In this document: positions 34,165 to 41,838 of the stretch, piece by piece
Position numbering within the stretch: position 1 is the stretch's first letter
Layout of the letters: the number at the start of each line of letters is the position of its first letter
Source of the DNA: JBEVJK01 sp963791325
GTDB lineage: Bacteria; Pseudomonadota; Alphaproteobacteria; Rhizobiales; Rhizobiaceae
DNA: 64,000 bases
Reading direction: 5' to 3'
NCBI GenBank assembly: GCA_963791325.1
Contig: CAWBRU010000007.1
Location: forward strand, 109,525-173,524
The notes under the pieces: generated by a model
What the model saw: only the letters and a program-made list of their open reading frames with translations
Database searches by the model: none
What the model was told of the DNA's origin: nothing
Translations under genes and position numbers: made by a program

Positions 34165-35682
34165 TCAGAAGAAGCCGAGCTTCTTCGGGCTGTAGCTGAC
34201 CAGGAGGTTCTTGGTCTGCTGATAGTGATCGAGCATCATCTTGTGGGTCTCGCGGCCGATGCCAGATTGTTTGTAGCCGCCGAACGCGGCATGCGCCGGA
34301 TAGGCATGGTAGCAGTTGGTCCAGACGCGGCCGGCCTGGATCGCCCGGCCGAAGCGGTAGCAGCGATTGGCGTCGCGGCTCCAGATGCCGGCGCCGAGGC
34401 CGTAGAGGGTGTCGTTGGCGATCGCCAGCGCCTCGTCGTCGTCCTTGAAGGTGGTCACCGACACGACCGGCCCAAAGATCTCTTCCTGGAAGATGCGCAT
34501 CTTGTTGTTGCCCTTGAACACCGTCGGCTTGACGTAGTAGCCGCCGGCGAGGTCGCCCGGCAGGTGGTTCTGCTCGCCGCCGGTGAGCACTTCCGCGCCC
34601 TCCTGCCGGCCGATGTCGAAATAGGAGAGGATCTTTTCGAGCTGCTCCGAGGACGCCTGGGCGCCGATCATCGTGGCCGGGTCGAGCGGGTCGCCCTGGA
34701 CGATCGCCTCGACGCGCTTCAGGCTGCGCTCCATGAACGTGTCGTAGATCTTCTCATGCACCAGCGCCCGGCTTGGGCAGGTGCAGACCTCGCCCTGGTT
34801 GAGGGCGAACATGACGAAGCCCTCGATCGCCTTGTCGAAGAAGTCGTCGTCCTCGGCGGTGACGTCCTGGAAGAACACGTTGGGCGACTTGCCGCCGAGC
34901 TCGAGCGTCACCGGAATCAGGTTCTGGCTGGCATATTGCATGATCAGCCGGCCGGTGGTGGTCTCGCCGGTGAAGGCGATCTTGGCGATGCGGTTCGACG
35001 AGGCGAGCGGCTTGCCGGCTTCCAGGCCGAAGCCGTTGACGATGTTGAGCACGCCCTCGGGCAGCAGATCGCCGATCAGATCGGCCCACAACAGGATCGT
35101 CGCCGGCGTCTGCTCGGCCGGCTTCAGCACCACGCAATTGCCGGCCGCGAGCGCCGGGGCGAGCTTCCAGCAGGCCATCAGGAGCGGGAAGTTCCACGGG
35201 ATGATCTGGCCGACGACGCCGAGCGGCTCGTGGAAATGGTAGGCGACGGTGTCGTCGTCGATCTCGGACAGGGTCCCTTCCTGGCCGCGCAGAACGCCGG
35301 CGAAATAGCGGAAATGGTCGACGGCGAGCGGCAGGTCGGCGGCGGTCGTCTCGCGGATCGGCTTGCCGTTGTCCCAGGTCTCGGCGAGTGCCAGGAGGTC
35401 GAGGTTCTCCTCCATCCGGTCGGCGATGCGGTTGAGGATCAGCGCCCGGGTGGCCGGCGCGGTCTTGCCCCAGCCGTCCTTGGCCTTGTGCGCGGCGTCG
35501 AGCGCTGCCTCGATGTCGGCGGCGTCGGAGCGCGCCACCTCGCACAGCGGCCGGCCGGTTACCGGCGAGAGATTGTCGAAATACCGGCCGGATTTCGGCG
35601 CCACCCACCGGCCACCGATATAGTTGTCGTAGCGCTTCGCGAACGGCACTTTCGCGGTGCGCGCAAATTCCACCTTGTTCAT
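34165..35682 (-). CDS. NAD-dependent acetaldehyde/aldehyde dehydrogenase (AcoD/ExaC type)
   Basis: 505 residues. Oxidises acetaldehyde or similar aldehydes to acids with NAD+. Catalytic Cys about 301 in NQGEVCTCPSRALV, catalytic Glu about 261 in TLELGGKSPNVFF, Rossmann-fold segment AFTGETTTGRLIMQYASQ, and the C-terminal AFGGYKQSGIGRETHKMMLD. The second Cys two residues after the catalytic one is typical of this subgroup. Genetic order (AcoR-like regulator, ALDH, DUF779) is the usual aldehyde-inducible module. A perfect palindrome lies 110-127 bases upstream. Confidence 0.92.
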   Translation of the reverse strand: MNKVEFARTAKVPFAKRYDNYIGGRWVAPKSGRYFDNLSPVTGRPLCEVARSDAADIEAALDAAHKAKDGWGKTAPATRALILNRIADRMEENLDLLALAETWDNGKPIRETTAADLPLAVDHFRYFAGVLRGQEGTLSEIDDDTVAYHFHEPLGVVGQIIPWNFPLLMACWKLAPALAAGNCVVLKPAEQTPATILLWADLIGDLLPEGVLNIVNGFGLEAGKPLASSNRIAKIAFTGETTTGRLIMQYASQNLIPVTLELGGKSPNVFFQDVTAEDDDFFDKAIEGFVMFALNQGEVCTCPSRALVHEKIYDTFMERSLKRVEAIVQGDPLDPATMIGAQASSEQLEKILSYFDIGRQEGAEVLTGGEQNHLPGDLAGGYYVKPTVFKGNNKMRIFQEEIFGPVVSVTTFKDDDEALAIANDTLYGLGAGIWSRDANRCYRFGRAIQAGRVWTNCYHAYPAHAAFGGYKQSGIGRETHKMMLDHYQQTKNLLVSYSPKKLGFF

Positions 35683-35791
35683 GCGAACTCCTCCGGATTG
35701 AGCGCCGCGAAATGCGGCACTTGCCTCGGCCGATCTTCGACCGGAACGGGCAGCCCTGTCTGCCGGGGGTGAGCGGGAAGCCTCGCCGGAT

Positions 35792-35809
35792 TGTCGCAGA
35801 ATTGCGACA
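35792..35809 (-). promoter_or_regulatory. Palindromic activator site upstream of ALDH
   Basis: TGTCGCA-GAAT-TGCGACA, a perfect 7+7 inverted repeat centred about 118 bases upstream of the ALDH start, the position expected of an upstream activator sequence for a Fis-type HTH regulator. I see no convincing -24/-12 sigma-54 promoter between it and the gene. Confidence 0.55.
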
Positions 35810-35824
35810 GTCCGGCCGGCAATG

Positions 35825-36784
35825 TCAGTGCGGCCGCCTTAAGCCCAGACGGTTGAGCTTGCGGTGCAGCGTGGCGCGCGAGACGTTGAGCAGGGCCGCG
35901 GCGCGGGAGATGTTGCCGCCGGCCGCGGCGAGCGCCCGCTGCACCGCCGCCCGCTCGGCGGTGGACAACAGGTCGGCTTGCGGGAGATGGCCGAGCAGCT
36001 CGGCGACGGGCAGAGGCCGGCTGAGCGCGGCGGCGAAAAGCCCGAAGGCCTGGCGCGCCGCATGGTTGGCGCCGACGACCAGATCGTCGGCGTCGACGGC
36101 AAGCCATGCATGGCCGCCCCGCTCTTCGGCATCGGCAAGCAGGATGCGGGCCCCCGGATAGGCGGCACGGAAATTCTCGGCTTCGATGCGGCGGGCAGCG
36201 TCGCCGACCGACAGCGCAATCAGCGACATGAAGTCCTCGGTCAGGTCGGCACGGCAGGACGACACGTCGAGCGCGGCGGCCAGATTGCCGAGATGGTCGT
36301 GGATCGGCGCCGTAGTGCACGACAACAGCGTGTTCTTGGCAAAGAAGTGCTGGTCGCGGTGGACGGTAAGCGGGCGCTGCTCGACCAGGCAGGTGCCGAT
36401 GCCGTTGGTGCCTTCGCTGTCTTCGCTCCACACCGCGCCGGTCCACAGGCCCCAGGCATCGAAGGTCTTGTCGTCTGCAGGCGCGCCGCGCCGGTCGAGC
36501 GGCACGCCGTCGCTGTCGGCAAGCAGCACGCAGCAGCCGACCCCGCCGACCGCCAGATAGAGCCGGTCGAGCGTTGCCTGCGCCACCGAGCGTAGCCGCC
36601 CGAGCCGCTCGCGCGCCCGGCCGAGCTCGGCTTCGGTCAGCCGCTTGGGCGCGCTTTCGGCCGACGGATCGAGGTGATGCAGGGCCGCCGACCGCCGCCA
36701 CGAGGCGATCAGCGCCGAGCGCGCCGCGGCGTCCGAATCCGCCGCGGCCTGCACCCGATCGGCGTGATCGATGCTGCGGTCCAT
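35825..36784 (-). CDS. AcoR-like GAF/Fis-HTH regulator lacking the AAA+ domain
   Basis: 319 residues. The N-terminus is AcoR-like (ALIASWRRSAALHHLDPSAE), followed by a GAF-type sensor (LYLAVGGVGCCVLLADSDGV; EDSEGTNGIGTCLVEQRPLT; HFFAKNTLLSCTTAPIHDHL). The C-terminus is the Fis-type HTH (ALAAAGGNISRAAALLNVSR, ATLHRKLNRLGL). The central sigma-54 activation domain (GAFTGA loop, Walker motifs) that links these parts in AcoR is absent, so activation must work differently or the protein represses. It lies upstream of the ALDH gene on the same strand, with a 142-base gap that holds the palindrome. Confidence 0.85.
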   Translation of the reverse strand: MDRSIDHADRVQAAADSDAAARSALIASWRRSAALHHLDPSAESAPKRLTEAELGRARERLGRLRSVAQATLDRLYLAVGGVGCCVLLADSDGVPLDRRGAPADDKTFDAWGLWTGAVWSEDSEGTNGIGTCLVEQRPLTVHRDQHFFAKNTLLSCTTAPIHDHLGNLAAALDVSSCRADLTEDFMSLIALSVGDAARRIEAENFRAAYPGARILLADAEERGGHAWLAVDADDLVVGANHAARQAFGLFAAALSRPLPVAELLGHLPQADLLSTAERAAVQRALAAAGGNISRAAALLNVSRATLHRKLNRLGLRRPH

Positions 36785-37012
36785 GGCCGTCCTCCCACCG
36801 TCCGAACCCGGCGACGTCCCGATCTCATGCCGGCAGACATGGCACCGGATCCGCGTCCGAACGCGGCCGTTCTAATCGCGGCCGCCGCGGCGCGCTATTG
36901 TCCGTTCGCACGAAGCCCGTCGTTATATCTAGATGAATATATCCATTTCGCCTCGGGCCGTATATGGGCCGGAAGTCGAACGTCGGGCGCTGGCCGCAGA
37001 CGGCGCGCCGGT

Positions 37013-37705
37013 CTAGCCGCTGAAGCGGTAGAGCCTGGCTAGCTTGTTCGGAACCGTCAGCAGTTCCTCGGCTCGGCGAAAGCCTGCGGTGCGGCCGAGG
37101 GAGAGCCAGGTCGAGGCGGTTTCGGCATAGTCGGAAGCGCGGTTGTGGGTGTCGAAGGCGGCGAAATCCGCGTCCGAGATCCCGGACCAGACCGGGCGCA
37201 GCCGGCCGAAGCGCTCGAACCAGCCGTTGCGGTCTTCGCCCTCCAGGCATGTCGGTTCCCAGATCAGGAACAGCCCGCGCGCCGGCAGCAATTCTCGGAC
37301 GCGGTGCATGAACGCCTGCTTGCCCGGGGTCTGCAAATGGTGCAGCGACTGCCCGATCCAGACGACGTCGAGCGGCTCACTCCAAGCCTCGATCGCCGCG
37401 ACGAAATCTTGGCAGCGGAGCTCGGCCGGGCAGCGGAGCTCCTTGACGGCCTCGCGCGCCACGGCAAGGGACGGCTCCGACGTGTCGATCCCGACATAGC
37501 GCCCGATCGCCCTGTCCTTGAGCGCGGCGACGGACGCGGTCGCCGTGCCGCAGCCGAGATCGACGAAGACAAAGCCATCCCGCGCCTCGGCCGCAACGAC
37601 CTCGCGCAGCACCTCATAGACTTCTTTGTGGGCCATATAATTGAGTGCAACGACCTTCCGGTAGGCCGAAAGCTGCTTTGCAAAAAGCTCCTGATTGCTG
37701 GGCAT
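37013..37705 (-). CDS. Class I SAM-dependent methyltransferase
   Basis: 230 residues. Motif I FVFVDLGCGTATASVAALKD binds S-adenosylmethionine; VGIDTSEPSLAVAREAVKEL is the acidic motif II loop; DVVWIGQSLHHLQTPGKQA is motif IV. The substrate is not predictable. Isolated gene with over 200 bases of spacer on each side; the upstream side of the neighbouring regulator (36785-37012) is AT-rich around TATATCTAGATGAATATAT but has no gene. Confidence 0.8.
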   Translation of the reverse strand: MPSNQELFAKQLSAYRKVVALNYMAHKEVYEVLREVVAAEARDGFVFVDLGCGTATASVAALKDRAIGRYVGIDTSEPSLAVAREAVKELRCPAELRCQDFVAAIEAWSEPLDVVWIGQSLHHLQTPGKQAFMHRVRELLPARGLFLIWEPTCLEGEDRNGWFERFGRLRPVWSGISDADFAAFDTHNRASDYAETASTWLSLGRTAGFRRAEELLTVPNKLARLYRFSG

Positions 37706-38153
37706 GCGGTCCTTCCCTCCAACACCGCATCAGCTTAGCACATCTTGCCCTGCCCGGCTTCGCGCGCGCGAATTCTGCGCGTTGCAAGTAACAAGCTCGG
37801 CCTGCGACGATCGTCGCAAAATGAAATTCACCCCTGACGGCCGGCAAGCCGCTTCGGCCCTCAAAAGGCCGGAAGCCGCTACCCTGAATCGCGGGCTTCC
37901 GGCAGGCGCCGGCCCACTCTCTAGAACCGGGCCGGATAGGGAAGGAACGCAGCCCGGCCGCGACGAGTTTCGGCGTCGGCGCAGCAAAGAGAGCCGCCTT
38001 GTTCCAAAGAACAAGGCAATCGTCCGAGGCCGCTGCTCTATTGCCGCCACCCCGGCGGCGTGATCTTTTTGGTCCTCCGACCCCAACTGCGGTGCCGCCG
38101 AAGTGACCTCCCGTAAGATGCAGGATCCCGATCGCCGGACGCCGGCGGAGGCG
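37706..38153. other. Intergenic region between divergent genes
   Basis: About 450 bases. GGAAC at 37944 and GTT 18 bases later form a weak EcfG-like pattern, about 190 bases from the VOC gene. No RNA gene, repeat or supported coding frame seen. Confidence 0.35.
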
Positions 38154-38537
38154 ATGATCGCGGGCATCGATCACCTCGTATTGACCGTCCGGTCCAAGGA
38201 CGAAACCTGCGCCTTCTATGCGCGGGTTCTCGGCTTCCGGCGGATCGACGCGCCCGGACGGCCGACCGCCCTGGCCTTCGCCGATCAGAAGATCAACGTC
38301 CACGAAGCCGGTCATACCTTCGAACCCAAGGCGCTGGCGCCGACTGCTGGCGCCGGCGATTTCTGTCTCGTCTGCCGCTGGCCGATGGCGAAGCTGCGCG
38401 CGCATCTCGAGCGGGAGAAGGTCGACGTCGAGCTCGGCCCGGTGGTGCGCGACGGCGCACGCGGCAAGATGACCTCCGTCTATTTTCGCGACCCCGACGG
38501 CAACCTGGTCGAGGTCAGCTGCTATGACCGGTTCTGA
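38154..38537 (+). CDS. VOC family (glyoxalase/bleomycin-resistance fold) protein
   Basis: 127 residues from ATG 38154. Two beta-alpha-beta-beta-beta modules: MIAGIDHLVLTVRSKDETCA, VLGFRRIDA, INVHEAGHTFEPKA; then DFCLVCRWPMAKLRAHLERE and SVYFRDPDGNLVEVSCYDRF. Candidate metal ligands are His in GIDHLVL, His in INVHEAG and Glu in NLVEVS. In-frame starts at 38103 and 38118 would add a non-conserved leader. Could be a dioxygenase, lyase or resistance protein; undetermined. Confidence 0.75.
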   Translation: MIAGIDHLVLTVRSKDETCAFYARVLGFRRIDAPGRPTALAFADQKINVHEAGHTFEPKALAPTAGAGDFCLVCRWPMAKLRAHLEREKVDVELGPVVRDGARGKMTSVYFRDPDGNLVEVSCYDRF

Positions 38538-38625
38538 AGCAATTTCGGGAGAGACGGAAACCGGTCCTCCGTTCGGAATTGCGGAAAACCAAAGACTTGG
38601 AACGGGGCAGCGATTCGAAGACGCA
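38535..38625 (+). repeat. RIME-like element
   Basis: GAAGCAATTTCGGGAGAGAC...GGTCCTCCGTTCGGAATTGC, AAAACCAAAGACTTGGAACG linker, GCAGCGATTCGAAGACGCAC. It begins at the VOC stop codon. Confidence 0.8.
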
Positions 38626-38713
38626 CTGACCCACGCCAGCTGAGCCGCAAACCGCCCGCCCGCCGACGCCAGCCTGCTTGCCCCGCCGCCGGCTCTCCGC
38701 TACCCCTTGGTGA

Positions 38714-39625
38714 ATGACGGTCCACCGCTTCGACGCCAGCTCATGGCACAATGTGCTCGCCGCCCTGCCGCCGGCGCTCACCGTCGCCTCGGGCGACACG
38801 GTGATCACCGAGACCCTCGATGCGCATGGCTTCGACAAGGACGGCATCGAGCGCGGCCGCGATCCCAACCCGATGAACGGGCCGATCTTCATCACCGGCG
38901 CAGAACCGGGCGACGCGCTCAAGGTCGAGATCGTGCGCATGACGCCGATCCGTGCAACCGGCTGGACGCGCGCCGCGCTCGCCGGCAATGTCGTCGATCC
39001 GGAGTTCGTCCGCGAGCTGCCGCCGCGCGACAAGACCACTTGGCGGATCGACCGTCAGGCGCTGACCACCTCGCTCGAGCCGCAGGTCGCCGGGCTCGAG
39101 CATCTGGTGCTGCCGCTCGAGCCGATGATCGGCTGCTTCGGCGTCGCGCCGGCCGGCGGCCAGGCGTTCTCGACCGCGACCAGCGCCGAAAACGGCGGCA
39201 ACATGGACTATCGCGGCTTCTGTCCCGGCGTCACCGTCTGGTTCCCGGTGGCCGTACCGGGAGCGCTGTTCTTCCTCGGCGACTGCCACGCCACCCAGGG
39301 CGACGGCGAGATCGTCGGCACCGGCATCGAGACCTGCTTCGAGGTCGAGGTGAGGCTTGCGGTCGAAAAGGGCCGCCGGCTCGTGTGGCCGCGCGGCGAA
39401 AGCGCCACCGACATCTTTTCCGTCGGCAATGCGCGGCCGCTCGACCAGGCGCTGCAGCATGCGACCACCGACATGTTCCGCTGGCTGACCAGCGATTTCG
39501 GCCTCGGCCCCGCGGCGGCCAGCCATCTGATGGGACAGGTGGTGCGCTACGACGTCGGCAACGTCTTCGACCCGGCCTACACCATGGTCTGCCGCATCGC
39601 CAAGGCCTGGCTGCCGAAGCGCTGA
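38714..39625 (+). CDS. Acetamidase/formamidase family protein
   Basis: 303 residues. FmdA/AmdA family hydrolase releasing ammonia from small amides. Family blocks: VASGDTVITETLDAHGFD, NPMNGPIFITGAEPGDALKV, GCFGVAPAGGQAFSTATS, NGGNMDYRGFCPGVTVWFPV, and LFFLGDCHATQGDGEIVGTG (which has the conserved GDxHAxQGDGE metal/active-site motif). Isolated gene; no amide or urea transporter is adjacent. Annotators may also call it an amidase of unknown specificity. Confidence 0.88.
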   Translation: MTVHRFDASSWHNVLAALPPALTVASGDTVITETLDAHGFDKDGIERGRDPNPMNGPIFITGAEPGDALKVEIVRMTPIRATGWTRAALAGNVVDPEFVRELPPRDKTTWRIDRQALTTSLEPQVAGLEHLVLPLEPMIGCFGVAPAGGQAFSTATSAENGGNMDYRGFCPGVTVWFPVAVPGALFFLGDCHATQGDGEIVGTGIETCFEVEVRLAVEKGRRLVWPRGESATDIFSVGNARPLDQALQHATTDMFRWLTSDFGLGPAAASHLMGQVVRYDVGNVFDPAYTMVCRIAKAWLPKR

Positions 39626-39817
39626 GCGAAGCGCCCCATCCCGATCGCCGCGATTGCCGGCCGCCTGGCGGCAAGTCAAGCCTGGATAGATCGTTCGGCC
39701 TACCTCTTTTGGCAGCGCTTCAATCATTCGGGTGAGAAAAGGGGTGTCCCGGTCATCAGGAGGTACCGGTTGCCGCAACCCAGCCTGAACGCCAGGTTGC
39801 CGATTTGGAGTTTGCCC

Positions 39818-41074
39818 ATGCACCGGACCCTTCTCGCCGCGGCTTTCGGATTCGTTCTGGCTGGCGCACCGGTTTTCCATCTGAGCGACATCGCCCGGGC
39901 GCAGAGCGCCGGAGCGGGTGAAGGCGGCCAGGGCGCCGGAGCGAGCGGCGGCGAAGGCGGCGGCAGCGGCACGGGTGCCGGCGGCGGCAGCACGAGCGGC
40001 AGCACCTCAGGATCCGACGGCGGCAGCGCCGGCAGCACCAGCGGCGCGGGCAGCACCAGCGGCAGCGCCGGCGGCACCAGCGGCAGCGGCACCGGCGGCA
40101 CCAGCACCGGCGGCACCAGCGCCGGCTCGGACGGCAGCGGCAGCACGAGCGGCGGCGGCAGCACGGGCGGCGCCGGCGGCAGCACGGGCGGCGGCAGCAC
40201 CAGCGCCGGCGGCGGCGAAGCTTCCGGCTCCGGCGCCGCTTCAGGTGCTTCCGACTCAGCCGGCGGCGGCGAGGCCGGCGGCGGCGCCGGCTCGTCGGCC
40301 GGCGGCGCGTCCGGATCAACCGGCAGCGCGTCCGGATCAACCGGCGCTGGATCGGCAGGCGCCAGCGGCTCGGCCTCAGGCAGCGACAGCGGCTCTGCCT
40401 CAGGCAGCGCCAGCGGCTCGGCCTCGGGCAGCGCCAGCGGCTCGGCCTCGGGCAGCGCCAGCGGCTCGGCCTCGGGCAGCGCCAGCGGCTCGGCCTCGGG
40501 CAGCGGCACGGCAAGCGGCGGCACGGCAAGCGGCGATACCGCAAGCAGCGGCAGCGCCGCCACCAACAGCCCGGCATCGAGCCGCGACAACGGGTCGGTC
40601 AGCGCTGCACGGGCGGCGGCTCCGGCAGCAGCCCCTGCCGCACCCGCCGAGAGCACAGTGAGCACTGCATCGCAACCTGCCTCGGCCAAGCGGGCGCCGG
40701 CGCCGACGCGCCAGGTCGCCGGTGTCGGCGGCGGGCGTGGCGGGTCGGTCGGCTTGCCCGGCCGGCTGCGGCCGGAGCGCGCCATGGCGCGAAGCTTGCA
40801 CGGCCAGTCGCTCGGCCTCGCCATTCGCGGTGCCTTCGGCATGTTCGGCACGTCGCGCGCCGCGCCGTTCGAGGCTTGCCGCAAGGCGGTGGCCGCGGCG
40901 GCGTGGCCGCTCGGCGCGAGCCAGGTCCGCGTCGGCGGTGCCGGTGCTCTCCTGCGCCGCGGCCAGACCTACAGCGCGCCGATCGACGTCGCCATCAGCT
41001 ATCCCGGCGAGGTGCGCCAGGCGCGCATCGAGTGCCGCCTCGACGCCGCCGGCAGGGTGGTCGGGCTGCGCTGA
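39818..41074 (+). CDS. Exported Ser/Gly/Ala-repeat protein with C-terminal domain
   Basis: 418 residues. Signal peptide about 1-28 (LLAAAFGFVLAGAPVFHLS...). Low-complexity Gly/Ser/Thr/Ala region about 30-255 (GSTSG, then GSASGSAS units), an Ala-rich linker, and a compact C-terminal domain about 310-418 (SLGLAIRGAFGMFGTSRAAP, RKAVAAAAWPLGASQVRVGG, DVAISYPGEVRQARIECRLD). ATG 39818 directly precedes the signal peptide. The rod-like spacer suggests a surface or periplasmic display protein. No LPXTG-like or autotransporter signal seen. The open antisense frame is rejected as a by-product of the repeats. Confidence 0.7.
   Translation: MHRTLLAAAFGFVLAGAPVFHLSDIARAQSAGAGEGGQGAGASGGEGGGSGTGAGGGSTSGSTSGSDGGSAGSTSGAGSTSGSAGGTSGSGTGGTSTGGTSAGSDGSGSTSGGGSTGGAGGSTGGGSTSAGGGEASGSGAASGASDSAGGGEAGGGAGSSAGGASGSTGSASGSTGAGSAGASGSASGSDSGSASGSASGSASGSASGSASGSASGSASGSASGSASGSGTASGGTASGDTASSGSAATNSPASSRDNGSVSAARAAAPAAAPAAPAESTVSTASQPASAKRAPAPTRQVAGVGGGRGGSVGLPGRLRPERAMARSLHGQSLGLAIRGAFGMFGTSRAAPFEACRKAVAAAAWPLGASQVRVGGAGALLRRGQTYSAPIDVAISYPGEVRQARIECRLDAAGRVVGLR
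40367..40510 (+). repeat. 24-bp coding tandem repeat, 6 units
   Basis: Unit GGCTCGGCCTCGGGCAGCGC plus CAGC encodes GSASGSAS. Units 3-5 are identical; 1, 2 and 6 differ by a few bases. Being in-frame and exact, copy number could vary between strains. Confidence 0.9.
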
Positions 41075-41246
41075 GGCCCGACCCAGCCGGCCGGCGGTCG
41101 ACCAGGCTAAAGCAATTCCAGAAACGCTGGCCCGCTCAAGGCGGCGCGTCGGGCAGACGCGCGATTATGCAGCTTGTCGTATGAGAGCCGTTGTTTATCG
41201 TTAGCCTCCCGAGGTCGTCGCACAAATCGAACCATGGAGAGCGTTG

Positions 41247-41813
41247 ATGTCTGACCTTATCGTGATCGTCTATCCCTCTGAAGAAAAAGCAGAAGAAGTC
41301 CGCAAGCGGCTGTTCGAGCTGCAAAGCGAGTATCTGATCAAGCTCGGCGATGCCGTCATCGCGACCAAGACCGAAGCTGGTGAGGTCAAGCTGCATCAGA
41401 TGATGAACATGACCGCGGCCGGTGCGGCAGCGGGCAGCTTCTGGGGCCTTCTGATAGGTGTCCTGTTCCTCAACCCGATTCTCGGCGTTGCGGCCGGCGC
41501 CGCGAGCGGCGCGATCGGCGGCGCCTTGACCGATGTCGGCATCAACGATCCGTTCATGAAGCAGCTGGCCGAAAGCATTTCGCCCGGCAGTGCGGCCCTG
41601 TTTCTGCTGGTCGAGGAGATGACCTCCGACAAGGTGCTCGCCGCGATCAAGGGCTATGGCGGCCTCGTGCTCAAGACCTCGCTGGATACCAGCAAGGAGC
41701 AGCAGCTGCGCGATGCGCTGAAGGGCGCGGTCTCGACCGAGACCACCCCCGCCGGCGCGGCCGAGCCAGGCGCTCAGGCGGCTGCCGCAAACCCGACGGT
41801 CGCCCCGAGCTGA
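41247..41813 (+). CDS. DUF1269 family membrane protein
   Basis: 188 residues. LIVIVYPSEEKAEEVRKRLF, IKLGDAVIATKTEAGEVKLH, a Gly/Ala-rich helical hairpin (AAGAAAGSFWGLLIGVLFLN, GVAAGAASGAIGGALTDVG), and ALFLLVEEMTSDKVLAAIKG. This is the standard DUF1269 architecture: a ferredoxin-like domain split by a glycine-zipper hairpin. GGAGAG precedes ATG 41247. The tail is Ala/Thr-rich. Often stress-associated; function unknown. Convergent with emrB. Confidence 0.85.
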   Translation: MSDLIVIVYPSEEKAEEVRKRLFELQSEYLIKLGDAVIATKTEAGEVKLHQMMNMTAAGAAAGSFWGLLIGVLFLNPILGVAAGAASGAIGGALTDVGINDPFMKQLAESISPGSAALFLLVEEMTSDKVLAAIKGYGGLVLKTSLDTSKEQQLRDALKGAVSTETTPAGAAEPGAQAAAANPTVAPS

Positions 41814-41838
41814 TGCGGCCGGGCGCGCGGCGTCCCTG

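Noticed and set aside
34225..35772. Open frame antisense to the aldehyde dehydrogenase
   Set aside because: Composition is a mirror of the ALDH codons, and the sense frame is unmistakable.
35683..35791. Sigma-54 -24/-12 promoter for the ALDH gene
   Set aside because: GG...GC pairs with the required 10-base separation and flanking TGGCAC/TTGC bases are not present.
39724..40884. Long open frame antisense to the Ser/Gly repeat gene, encoding Pro/Glu/Leu-Ala repeats (PEAEPLAL units)
   Set aside because: It is the mirror translation of the GC-rich 24-bp repeat, has no signal peptide, ribosome binding site or globular domain. The sense frame has a signal peptide and a folded C-terminal region.
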